Both the position numbers and the translations under genes were made by a program. DNA of 17,577 nucleotides from NCBI GenBank assembly GCA_964657565.1, contig CAZZVQ010000107.1, forward strand, positions 1 to 17,577, given 5' to 3'. Each line of letters starts with the position of its first letter. The first letter of the stretch is position 1. The stretch comes from JAVVHH01 sp964657565. Lineage in GTDB: Bacteria; Pseudomonadota; Alphaproteobacteria; Acetobacterales; Acetobacteraceae. Below the pieces are notes generated by a model. The model saw nothing but the letters and a program-made list of their open reading frames with translations. It was not told the DNA's origin and did no database searches. Positions 1-7,084 of this stretch are shown one piece after another.

Positions 1-42
1 TCCAACTTGAACACAAAGCGTGCAGACGCTTGAACGTCAAGC

Positions 43-462
43 ATGTCGCCGTCCAACCCCCCGCCCGGCCCACTCGTGCCGCGTCTGCGCGATCCGCCGG
101 CGATCACCATCCATTCCATCGAGCACGCTCGTCTGGCGCTCGCGCCGGGCCGCGCGGTCACGCTGCTTTCCAGCCCCGCCGCAGCGGTTTTCGCCGGCCC
201 TGCCTGGTGGCGTGCCCTCATCGCTGCCTGCGCCACGGACCAACCCGATCTGCTGGACTGCGCCGATGCACCGGGTCGTGCCCTGGAAGCACTCGCGCTC
301 GGTTGCTCCCGGATCATCCTTCTCCCTTGTCCCGCCTGGACCAACGTTGCCGAGCGAGCCGCCATGGCCGGAGCGCGCTTGCTGCAGCGCCGCCCGGACT
401 GCCTCGATCTGGCCGACCCGGCGTCCCCCCGCCGCATTGATGCTTGGCTCAAGGTCGGCTAA
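43..462 (+). CDS. Uncharacterised 139-aa protein upstream of thiE
   Basis: I do not recognise a named family. The protein is soluble, with no signal peptide or clear membrane span. It begins with a proline-rich stretch (residues 5-20). It continues with alternating hydrophobic strands and helices: ITIHSIEHARLAL at 21-33, VTLLSSPAAAVFAG at 39-52, a WW pair at 55-56, LLDCADAPGRALEAL at 70-84, IILLPCP at 91-97 and a closing LDLAD at 121-125. This looks like a small alpha/beta fold. The ATG at 43 is the first in this frame and has no strong Shine-Dalgarno sequence. The gene lies 67 bp before thiE on the same strand, so co-transcription is plausible. A role in thiamine metabolism would be guilt by association only. 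The orderly secondary-structure pattern argues that this frame, and not the overlapping ones, is the real gene. Confidence 0.7.
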   Translation: MSPSNPPPGPLVPRLRDPPAITIHSIEHARLALAPGRAVTLLSSPAAAVFAGPAWWRALIAACATDQPDLLDCADAPGRALEALALGCSRIILLPCPAWTNVAERAAMAGARLLQRRPDCLDLADPASPRRIDAWLKVG

Positions 463-529
463 GCGGCCTTGCGTGAGACGCGGCGTCGCCCCAGCCGTTC
501 CCCCGAAACAAAAACAAAGCCATTTCAAC

Positions 530-1165
530 ATGACCACTCGCCTGTATCTCATCACGCCCACCACCGCCGGTCCGGACTTCGCCGACACGCTCGCCGCCGC
601 CCTCGACGCCGGCGACGTCGCCGCCCTGCAGCTCCGCCTGAAGGACGCTGCCGACGATCACTGGCGCCGCACCATCGATGCGCTCCGCCCGGTCGCTCAG
701 TCCCGCAACGTCGCTTTTCTCCTCAACGATCGTCCGGATCTCGCCGCGGCCACTGGCTGCGACGGCGCGCATGTGGGCCAGACCGACACGCCCGCCGCGG
801 AGGCCCGCAAGCTACTCGGCGACCTCACGCTCGGCGTCACCTGTCATGACAGCCGTGATCTCGCCATGCAGGCCGGAGACGACGGCGCGGACTACGTGGC
901 GTTCGGCGCGTTCTTCCCCACCACGACCAAAGACGCTCCCACGATTGCCGACCCCGACATCATCGCCTGGTGGTCGGACTTGATGGAGTTGCCCTGTGTC
1001 GCGATCGGCGGCATCACCGCGGCCAACTGCGCGAAGTTGGTGACCGCCGGGGCCGACTTCCTCGCGGTCGTCGGCGCCGTTTGGGCCCATGCCGACGGAC
1101 CAGCGGCCGGCGTCCGCGCGCTCAATCAGGCGATCAGCGCCGCCCCGCCCAAGCCGGCGCCCTGA
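530..1165 (+). CDS. thiE: Thiamine-phosphate synthase ThiE
   Basis: ThiE joins hydroxymethylpyrimidine diphosphate and the thiazole phosphate carboxylate to make thiamine monophosphate in the cytoplasm. The 211-aa length is typical of the TIM-barrel family. Visible family motifs are LQLRLKDA (33-40, phosphate/pyrimidine-binding strand), LLNDRPDLA (64-72), GAHVGQTD (79-86), LGVTCHD (101-107), DYVAFGAFFPTTTK (121-134) and VAIGGIT (157-163), followed by GADFLAVVGAVW near 174-185. The frame stays open well upstream, but the homology starts at MTTRLYLITP, so I place the start at 530. An A-rich leader (about 506-520) precedes it in place of a clear Shine-Dalgarno sequence. No TPP riboswitch is visible in 463-529 or upstream of the preceding gene, and no other thi gene lies in the window. 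The LRLK and VGQTD versions of the motifs point to the more divergent alphaproteobacterial branch of the family. Confidence 0.9.
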   Translation: MTTRLYLITPTTAGPDFADTLAAALDAGDVAALQLRLKDAADDHWRRTIDALRPVAQSRNVAFLLNDRPDLAAATGCDGAHVGQTDTPAAEARKLLGDLTLGVTCHDSRDLAMQAGDDGADYVAFGAFFPTTTKDAPTIADPDIIAWWSDLMELPCVAIGGITAANCAKLVTAGADFLAVVGAVWAHADGPAAGVRALNQAISAAPPKPAP

Positions 1166-1228
1166 CCCGCCGAGAGTACCCCTTCCACAAACGCGGTCGA
1201 AGCCTCATCTTGTGAGCAACTCTACTTA

Positions 1229-1244
1229 GCCGGGTCAGCCCGGC
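1229..1244 (+). terminator. Weak candidate terminator hairpin after thiE
   Basis: GCCGGG at 1229-1234 pairs perfectly with CCCGGC at 1239-1244 across the 4-nt loop TCAG. It is followed closely by a short TTT (1248-1250). It sits in the 100-bp gap between thiE and the next gene, which suits a transcription stop. The T-run is too short for a confident intrinsic terminator. GC-rich hairpins also arise easily by chance at this composition. Confidence 0.3.
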
Positions 1245-1265
1245 CGATTTCTGAAAGCATGCACG

Positions 1266-1499
1266 ATGGTTAAGCGCCGCAAAGTCGAAGAGATTGTCGG
1301 GGTGCTCGAATTCGAAGGCAAAACCCCCGAATCACCCGAGCTCCTCTCGTGGCTCGCCGATCACAAGGCCGCTAACGGCGGCAAGATCCGCGTTGGACAA
1401 GGCGGCAAAGGGGTCCGCGTCGCCTTCAGCAAGGAGGCCGACATGGCGCTATGGCGCGCGCGCTCCGAGCAGGAAGCCAAAGCCAAGCGCTCCGCCTGA
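1266..1499 (+). CDS. Small hypothetical protein (77 aa)
   Basis: No family is recognised. The product is highly charged and soluble, with a basic N-terminus (VKRRKVEE), a central GGKIRVGQGGKGVRVAF segment (residues 39-53) that may form a beta hairpin, and a charged C-terminal helix ending in KAKRSA. There is no signal peptide, transmembrane segment or cysteine. The start at 1266 is the first ATG after the thiE gap; GAAAG some 10 bases upstream is a weak ribosome-binding candidate. The stop at 1499 lies 11 bases before the likely ATG of the next gene, so the two are probably co-transcribed. The basic termini and compact size would suit nucleic-acid binding, but nothing demonstrates it. Confidence 0.6.
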   Translation: MVKRRKVEEIVGVLEFEGKTPESPELLSWLADHKAANGGKIRVGQGGKGVRVAFSKEADMALWRARSEQEAKAKRSA

Positions 1500-1510
1500 A
1501 CGATCCGCAG

Positions 1511-1828
1511 ATGACGAAGGAGGACCTCACGTCTTGGGCGCTGGCCAACGGCTGGCGCCTGATCGCCGGTCATCCCAGTCTGACCAAGCCCGGCGCGCCG
1601 AAAGACCCGATCGTCCGCATCGTGCTCAAGGCGACCGTGGCCAACCTCGAGGTCCGCAAGCCCGCCGGCAAGTGGGAGAAAGTCGGAGGGTCGAGCTATG
1701 CCGGCATAACCCGAGGCGAAGACTCCGAAGCACTTCCGACCGGCCTCGGCTTCGAGCAAGTCCCGACCATCACGTCGCTGATGCAGCAAAACCGCGACGC
1801 CATGGTGTTCAGCCGGATGGGCGGCTGA
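1511..1828 (+). CDS. Hypothetical protein (105 aa)
   Basis: I do not recognise the family. The sequence reads as a small soluble alpha/beta protein: a helix with WALANGWRLI (8-17), a strand IVRIVLKATVANLEV (34-48), then KWEKVGGSSYAGI (53-65) and a C-terminal LGFEQVPTITSLMQQNRDAMVFSRMGG. I chose ATG 1511 because it follows the previous stop by 11 bases and starts a coherent domain. An in-frame ATG at 1451 would add 20 residues read out of phase over the end of the previous gene. Oddly, a strong AAGGAGG lies just inside the gene (codons 3-4) with no suitable in-frame start after it. The stop codon abuts the stop of the converging gene with no base between them. It is probably co-expressed with the 77-aa protein upstream. 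Confidence 0.62.
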   Translation: MTKEDLTSWALANGWRLIAGHPSLTKPGAPKDPIVRIVLKATVANLEVRKPAGKWEKVGGSSYAGITRGEDSEALPTGLGFEQVPTITSLMQQNRDAMVFSRMGG

Positions 1829-4195
1829 CTAAGCCAGCAGCGCCTGCGCGCACGCATCCAAGATCGTCTCCACGTCCATCCCATATTCCCGGTAGAGGTC
1901 GGGCAAGTCGCCGCTCTGGCCGAAGCGGTCGGGGCCGAGCGGGATGATGCGTTGGCCGCGGACGGCGCCGAGCCAGGAATGGGCGGCGGGGTGGCCGTCG
2001 AGGATGGTCACCAGCGCCGCGCCCGGCGCCAGCGGGGCCAGGATGTGCTCGATGTGCGAGACCGAGTGCGCGGCGCCACGGCGCCGGCGGGTCGCCTCGA
2101 GCCAGCCGGCGTGGAGACGGTCGGGGCTGGTGATCGCCAGCAGCCCGGCCTCCGGAACCTCCTCGCGCAACTCGGCGAAGGCGGCCTCGGCTTCCGGCGC
2201 GACCGGGCCCTGATAGGCGATCGCGATCGCCGCGCCTGCGGCCGGCGGGACCACCCAATGGGCGCCGGCGATGATGGCGGCCGGGTCGAGCGTGCGCTCG
2301 GGCTGCTGCAATTGCCGGGTCGAGAGGCGGAGCCATACGGCGGAGCCATCCGGAAGCTGCATGTGGTGCAGACCGTGGCGCAACAGGATCGCCAGCTCGT
2401 CGACATAGGCGGGCTCGTAGCTGGCGAGGCGGTCGGCGGCCATACCGATCAGCGGCGTGTTGAGGCTTTGATGCTGGCCGCCTTCCGGCGCCAGGCTCAG
2501 GCCGCTCGGCGTCGAGACCAGCAGGAAGCGCGCATCCTGGTAGCAGCCGTAGATCAGGGCATCGAGGCCGCGGTTGACGAACGGGTCGTAGACGGTGCCG
2601 ATCGGGAGCACCCGCGCGCCGGTGAGATGATGCTGCAGCCCGGCCGCGCCGAGCAGCAGGAACAGGTTCTGCTCGGCGATGCCCAACTCGATGTGCTGCC
2701 CGGTCGGCGACATGCCCCAGCGCTGGGCGCTGGCGAGCTTGGCGTCGCGGAACACGTCGTTGCGGGTGTGCCGGTCGAACACGCCGCGGCGGTTCACCCA
2801 GGGGCCGAGATTGGTCGAGACCGTCACGTCCGGGCTGGTGGTGACGATGTGCTTGGCCAGCTCGGCGCACATCCCCTCGCCGCGGCCGATCTCGGCCAGG
2901 ATGTCGCCGAAACCCTGCTGCGTGCTGTATTTGCGCCCGGCCGATTTCGGCCCCGGCAGCTTGTCCGGCACCGGGATGATCGCCGCGTCGAGCTTGCGCC
3001 CGGTCGGGGTCAGGGGCTGGGCGAAGGGCGCGCGGTCGATCACCGCCTGGAACGCCTCGGCCGGCAGGTCGAGCCCCTCGGCCAGGTCCCATTCATGCCC
3101 GGGGCGGATCCGCATCAACTCGCGGAAGCTGTCCATCTGGTCCCGGGTCATCATGCCCGAGTGGTTGTCCTTGTGGCCGGCGAAGGGCAGGCCCATGCCC
3201 TTGATGGTGTAGGCGATGAAGCAGGTCGGCTGGTCACCGTCCACGTCGGCCTGGCGGAAGCATTCGATCAGGTAGTCGACGTCGTGGCCGCCGAGATTGG
3301 TCATCAGCGCGGCCAACTCGTCGTCGGTCAGCGGGTCGAGGATGGACCGCACCGCGCCATCGCGGCCGAGATCGCTCAGCAGGGCGTTGCGCCAGGCGGT
3401 GCCGCCCTGGAAGGTCAGCGCGGAATACAGGCTGTTCGGGCAGTCGTCGATCCAACGGCGCAGCGCCTCGCCGCCCTCGCGCTCGAACGCGGCCTGCAGC
3501 TTGCGGCCGTATTTCAGCGTGACGACGTTCCAGCCCATGTCGCGGAACAGGCCCTCGATGCGGCCGAACAGACGGTCCGGTACGACGCTGTCGAGGCTCT
3601 GGCGGTTGTAGTCGATCACCCACCAGACGTTGCGGACGTCGTGCTTCCAGCCCTCGAGCAGGGCCTCGTAGATGTTGCCCTCGTCCAGCTCGGCATCGCC
3701 GCATAGCGCGATCTGGCGGCCCGGCGGCAGCCCGGCATCCAGCCCGTGCAGCCGCACGTAGTCGGCCATCAGCGCGGTGAAGCTGGTCAGCGCGACGCCG
3801 AGGCCGACGGAGCCGGTGGAGAAATCGACCTCGGGCCCGTCCTTGGTCCGGCTCGGATAGCTCTGCACGCCGCCCATCTGCCGCAGCCCGGCCATCTTCT
3901 CCGGCGTCTGCCGCCCGAACAGCAGGTTGATGGCGTGGAACACCGGCCCCGCATGCGGCTTGACCGCGACCCGGTCCTGCGGCTTGAGGATCGAGAAATA
4001 CAGCGCCGTCATGACACTGATGATGCTGGCGCAGCTCGCCTGGTGGCCGCCGACCTTCAGCCCGTCGCGGTTGGGGCGGACGTGGTTGGCGTTGTGGATC
4101 ATCCATGACGACAGCCAGAGCAGCTTGCGCTCGACCTGCTTGAGGCCGGACAACTCGTCCGGCGGCAGTTTCAGGATCGGACCCGGCGCGTTCAC
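1829..4195 (-). CDS. AceE-like / transketolase-family ThDP enzyme
   Basis: This 788-aa protein has the layout of homodimeric pyruvate dehydrogenase E1 (AceE) and transketolase. The N-terminal ThDP half has GGHQAS (49-54), KPHAGPVFHAI (79-89) and the cofactor motif beginning GDAELDEGN (166-174) and closing with DYN (195-197). The pyrimidine half has HIELGIAEQN (501-510), which carries the expected catalytic glutamate, and PEGGQHQSL (570-578). The C-terminal domain has DRFGQSGDLPDLYREYG (756-772), matching the AceE pattern DGFGRS. Only about 18 residues precede the first conserved helix (GLKQVERKLLW), far fewer than in E. coli AceE (887 aa), so the E2-docking arm is probably missing. No E2 or E3 gene is nearby. 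The start is GTG at 4195, with GGAG eight bases upstream. It follows the malonyl-CoA decarboxylase gene by 22 bp. ThDP binding is nearly certain; the substrate is not. Confidence 0.85.
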   Translation of the reverse strand: MNAPGPILKLPPDELSGLKQVERKLLWLSSWMIHNANHVRPNRDGLKVGGHQASCASIISVMTALYFSILKPQDRVAVKPHAGPVFHAINLLFGRQTPEKMAGLRQMGGVQSYPSRTKDGPEVDFSTGSVGLGVALTSFTALMADYVRLHGLDAGLPPGRQIALCGDAELDEGNIYEALLEGWKHDVRNVWWVIDYNRQSLDSVVPDRLFGRIEGLFRDMGWNVVTLKYGRKLQAAFEREGGEALRRWIDDCPNSLYSALTFQGGTAWRNALLSDLGRDGAVRSILDPLTDDELAALMTNLGGHDVDYLIECFRQADVDGDQPTCFIAYTIKGMGLPFAGHKDNHSGMMTRDQMDSFRELMRIRPGHEWDLAEGLDLPAEAFQAVIDRAPFAQPLTPTGRKLDAAIIPVPDKLPGPKSAGRKYSTQQGFGDILAEIGRGEGMCAELAKHIVTTSPDVTVSTNLGPWVNRRGVFDRHTRNDVFRDAKLASAQRWGMSPTGQHIELGIAEQNLFLLLGAAGLQHHLTGARVLPIGTVYDPFVNRGLDALIYGCYQDARFLLVSTPSGLSLAPEGGQHQSLNTPLIGMAADRLASYEPAYVDELAILLRHGLHHMQLPDGSAVWLRLSTRQLQQPERTLDPAAIIAGAHWVVPPAAGAAIAIAYQGPVAPEAEAAFAELREEVPEAGLLAITSPDRLHAGWLEATRRRRGAAHSVSHIEHILAPLAPGAALVTILDGHPAAHSWLGAVRGQRIIPLGPDRFGQSGDLPDLYREYGMDVETILDACAQALLA

Positions 4196-4217
4196 GCGCC
4201 TAACTCCGGCGTGGCAT

Positions 4218-5621
4218 TCATGACCAGCCCCGGGCGAGCCGCCGCACGGCGGTGCTGGCGTTGCGGCGGCCGGCGCCGGCGTAGTCCTCGTGATAGTCCT
4301 CGATCTTGGCGGGGTCGTAGAGATAGTTGACCATCAGCGTGGCGCTCGCCTTGGCGCCTTTCTCGGACGTGTCGGCCAGCGCCATCAGCCGCTCGACGCG
4401 GGCGCCGTTGGACAGATGGAAATGCGCCACCGGGTCGAGCGCGCGCTTGCCGCGGCCTTCGTTCAGCAGATAGCGCGCGGCGAGGCGGATCAGCACCGGC
4501 TCGGCGGCGCGGAGCATGGCGGCGTCGCGGAACCAGCCGCGCCGGCTGATGATCTCCTTCAGCGCCGCGGCCCCGCTCTGCGGCGCCGGACCGTCGGTCG
4601 GCGCCGCCGTGCGCAGCGACGACGCTTCCTCCTCGCTGAGCAGGTTGGGTTCGTCGGCCGCGAGCTTGGCGTCCAGCCAGCGGCGGAAGCCGGGGATCGG
4701 CGACAGCGTCGCGAATTGCTTGAGGTTGCGGAACTCGCTGCCGAGCAGCTCGACCACGCGCTTGATGAGGAAGTTGCCGAAGCTGATCCCGTTGAGGCCG
4801 CGCTGGCAGTTGCTGATGGAGTAGAAGATGGCGGTATCGGCCTGTTTCGGGTCGAGCAGCGGCGCCTTCTTGTCGAGCAGCATCTGCACGCTGCCGGCCA
4901 GCCCGTGCACCAGCGCGACCTCGACGAAGATCAGCGGCTCGTTCGGCATGCGCGGATGGAACAGCGCGTAGCAGCGGCGGTCGCTGTCGAGCCGGTTCTT
5001 GAGGTCGCTCCAGGAGCGGATCTCGTGTACCGCCTCGTAGCCGACGAGGCGTTCGAGCAGGACGGCCGGGCTGTTCCAGTCGATCCGCTGCAGTTCGAGG
5101 AAGCCGACGTCGAACCAATTGTTGAGCAGCGAGCGCAGGTCGCTCTCGAGCCCGGCGAGGTGCGGATCGTCGCCGGTCAGGTCCTGCAGCGTGGCGCGCA
5201 GGTCGACGAGGAACTTCATCCCGTCCGGGATGGTGGTGAACTGGGTCAGCAGCTTGGCGCGCGGCGGTTCGAGCGCGCGGCGGAGGGCGACGGTGGCCTT
5301 GGCGCGCTCGCCATCGTCGGGGGCGGCGAGCAACGTGTCGTAGGCCTGGGCGATGGCGGCCGGGTCGTTGTCGAAGCTGGCGAGGTCCTGCAGGAAGGCG
5401 CGGCGGCCCTTGTCGTCGAGGCCGAGATAGGTCTGCGCCAGCTTGGCGGCGCGGTTGCGGGCACTGACCTCGCCCCCGCGGGCGTGCAGGCAGGCGCGCA
5501 TCTGGGCGATGATGCTCTGGTCGTCGTCCGGCACGGTCGACGCCATGTCCCGCCATACCGTCGCGATGCGGCGCATGGCGCGGTCGAAGAGGCCGATCGG
5601 GGCGGCGGCGGTCTCGCTCAT
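4218..5621 (-). CDS. matA: Malonyl-CoA decarboxylase
   Basis: The enzyme decarboxylates malonyl-CoA to acetyl-CoA and CO2. The 467-aa length fits bacterial members. The N-terminal half (about 1-190) is the helical oligomerisation domain, and the rest is the GNAT-like catalytic domain. Hallmarks are FVEVAL (232-237, catalytic-region glutamate), FYSISNCQRGLNG (266-278, catalytic serine region), FGNFLIKRVVEL (281-292) and AHFHLSNGARVERL (399-412), which carries the catalytic histidine, probably H402. All the expected catalytic positions are present, so it should be active. ATG 5621 is preceded by GGAG with six bases between. It sits between the NAD(P)HX repair gene (14 bp away) and the AceE-like gene (22 bp away) on the same strand. 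No malonyl-CoA synthetase (MatB) or malonate transporter is visible. A role in clearing or recycling malonyl-CoA is therefore as likely as growth on malonate. Confidence 0.9.
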   Translation of the reverse strand: MSETAAAPIGLFDRAMRRIATVWRDMASTVPDDDQSIIAQMRACLHARGGEVSARNRAAKLAQTYLGLDDKGRRAFLQDLASFDNDPAAIAQAYDTLLAAPDDGERAKATVALRRALEPPRAKLLTQFTTIPDGMKFLVDLRATLQDLTGDDPHLAGLESDLRSLLNNWFDVGFLELQRIDWNSPAVLLERLVGYEAVHEIRSWSDLKNRLDSDRRCYALFHPRMPNEPLIFVEVALVHGLAGSVQMLLDKKAPLLDPKQADTAIFYSISNCQRGLNGISFGNFLIKRVVELLGSEFRNLKQFATLSPIPGFRRWLDAKLAADEPNLLSEEEASSLRTAAPTDGPAPQSGAAALKEIISRRGWFRDAAMLRAAEPVLIRLAARYLLNEGRGKRALDPVAHFHLSNGARVERLMALADTSEKGAKASATLMVNYLYDPAKIEDYHEDYAGAGRRNASTAVRRLARGWS

Positions 5622-5635
5622 GGAAAGCTCCGAGG

Positions 5636-7066
5636 TCAGGGCAGTCTATACAATGGGGATGTCCGCTCGTGCAGGGCATCAACGATGGTTTGCGGCAAAT
5701 GTGGTGGCAAATCTTCGGCGATGAGGCCCGAGCCGGCCAAGGTGCCGGCCCGCCCGTGCAGCCACACGCCGGCACAGGCCGCCTCCCAGGCCGGCAGCCC
5801 CTGCGCCAGCAGCGCGCCGACGAGCCCGGCCAGCACGTCGCCGGAGCCGGCCGTGGCCAGCCAGGGCGGTGCGTTGTCGTTGATCGCCGCCCGCCCATCC
5901 GGCGCCGCGATGACCGTGTCGGCACCCTTGAGCAGGACGACGGCGCCGATGCGAGCGGCGGCGGCGCGGGTGGCGGCGAGTTTGTCGTCGCCCATGGGGC
6001 CGAACAGGCCGGCGAACTCACCGGCATGCGGGGTCAGGACCGCACAGCCGCTCAGGGCCTCGGGGGTGCCCGCGAAGGCGCCGAGCGCGTCGGCGTCGGC
6101 GACGACCTGGCGCCCGGCTCGCAGCAGGAGCGGCACGGCGTCGCGGGCGCGCTCCTGGCCGAGGCCGGGGCCGCAGACCCAGACCTGGCGCCTGGCGTCC
6201 TCCAGCAGCGCGGCGAGGTCGGCGTCGCTGACGATCACGCCGGGCTCCCCGGTGCGGTAGATGTCGCTGCCGGACGCGGCCGCGATGGTGACCAGCCCGG
6301 CGCCACCCCGCCGCGCAGCCGCGGCCGCCAGTCGTGCGGCGCCGACCATCTGGGCGCCGCCGAGAATGGTGACGTGGCCGCGAGTGTATTTATGGTCGTC
6401 GGCGCCGGGGGCGCGGAGCGGGAACAGGGCCGGAGCATTGCGCCACGTGCGGCAGCCGACCGCGTCGAGGGCGGCTTGCGGCAGGCCGATATCGGCCAGC
6501 ACGACTTCGCCGCAGAGGGCGCGGCCCGGGGAGAGCAAATGGCCCGGCTTGAGGCAGGCGAACGTCACGCTGAGATCGGCGGCGCGGACCCGGCCGCGTG
6601 GTTGCCCGGTGCCGCCGTCCAGCCCGCTCGGCACGTCGACGGCCAGGACGCGCCGGGCTGAAGCGAGCACGTCGGCGACGGCATCGGGCAGGCTGCCGCG
6701 GAAGCCGGCGCCGAACACGGCGTCGATCACGAGATCGGCGCGCGCCGCTTCGGCGGCGCTGAACTCGACCGCGACAGTGCCGGGGATGGGCGCGCCGGGT
6801 CGCAGATGGGCGACCGCGACGGCCCAGCCCTGCGCCGCCAGGAAGCGGGCGGCGACCCGGCCGTCGCCGCCATTATTGCCGGGCCCGCACAGCACCAGCG
6901 TACGGCAAGGGCCGAACCGGCGTGCGGCGCGGGCGAGGGCGCGGCCGGCGGCTTGCATCAGGATGCCGACCGGAACGGTCGAGGCCGCGTCGGCCCGGGC
7001 CATTTCGGCCGGGCTCAATAGGGTTTCTATGCTGCGGTGCAGTAAGCCCTTATGCAGGCGGGACAT
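5636..7066 (-). CDS. nnrD: Bifunctional NAD(P)H-hydrate epimerase/dehydratase
   Basis: The protein repairs hydrated NAD(P)H. Its N-terminal YjeF_N half epimerises R- and S-NAD(P)HX, and its C-terminal ribokinase-like half dehydrates the S form using ADP. In the N-terminal half I see GPGNNGGDG (61-69), VIDAVFGAGFRG (113-124) and VDVPSGLDG (143-151). In the C-terminal half I see HVTILGGA (231-238), LTPHAGEF (344-351), LLKGADTV (378-385) and the catalytic AGSGDVLAG (406-414). With the ATG at 7066 it is 476 aa, close to the usual ~500. The reading frame runs on to 7717, but that extension is antisense to parA and is not part of the family. No Shine-Dalgarno sequence precedes ATG 7066; a TTG at residue 17, just before the first family motif, is an alternative. 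It appears to be the first gene of the unit with matA and the AceE-like gene. Confidence 0.9.
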   Translation of the reverse strand: MSRLHKGLLHRSIETLLSPAEMARADAASTVPVGILMQAAGRALARAARRFGPCRTLVLCGPGNNGGDGRVAARFLAAQGWAVAVAHLRPGAPIPGTVAVEFSAAEAARADLVIDAVFGAGFRGSLPDAVADVLASARRVLAVDVPSGLDGGTGQPRGRVRAADLSVTFACLKPGHLLSPGRALCGEVVLADIGLPQAALDAVGCRTWRNAPALFPLRAPGADDHKYTRGHVTILGGAQMVGAARLAAAAARRGGAGLVTIAAASGSDIYRTGEPGVIVSDADLAALLEDARRQVWVCGPGLGQERARDAVPLLLRAGRQVVADADALGAFAGTPEALSGCAVLTPHAGEFAGLFGPMGDDKLAATRAAAARIGAVVLLKGADTVIAAPDGRAAINDNAPPWLATAGSGDVLAGLVGALLAQGLPAWEAACAGVWLHGRAGTLAGSGLIAEDLPPHLPQTIVDALHERTSPLYRLP

Positions 7067-7084
7067 CAGAGGCGGAGTCGAGCG

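Noticed and set aside
20..529. Upstream extension of the thiE frame
   Set aside because: The added 170 residues are arginine/serine/proline-rich out-of-frame translation of the preceding gene. ThiE homology begins at the ATG at 530.
463..529. TPP riboswitch or other leader RNA before thiE
   Set aside because: No CTGAGA-type thi-box core or paired-stem layout is present. The only notable feature is an A-rich stretch.
1258..1263. GCATGC palindrome just before the gene at 1266 as an operator
   Set aside because: A 6-bp palindrome is expected by chance and has no second copy or extended symmetry.
1952..3706. Long plus-strand open frame (584 codons) opposite the AceE-like gene
   Set aside because: Its composition is dominated by R, G, A, H, D and Q, with no domain or motif. 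It is the antisense shadow of a gene with intact ThDP motifs in high-GC DNA.
4290..6260. Plus-strand open frame of 656 codons across matA and nnrD
   Set aside because: It spans two unrelated minus-strand genes with clear catalytic motifs and shows only low-complexity translation, so it is an antisense artefact.
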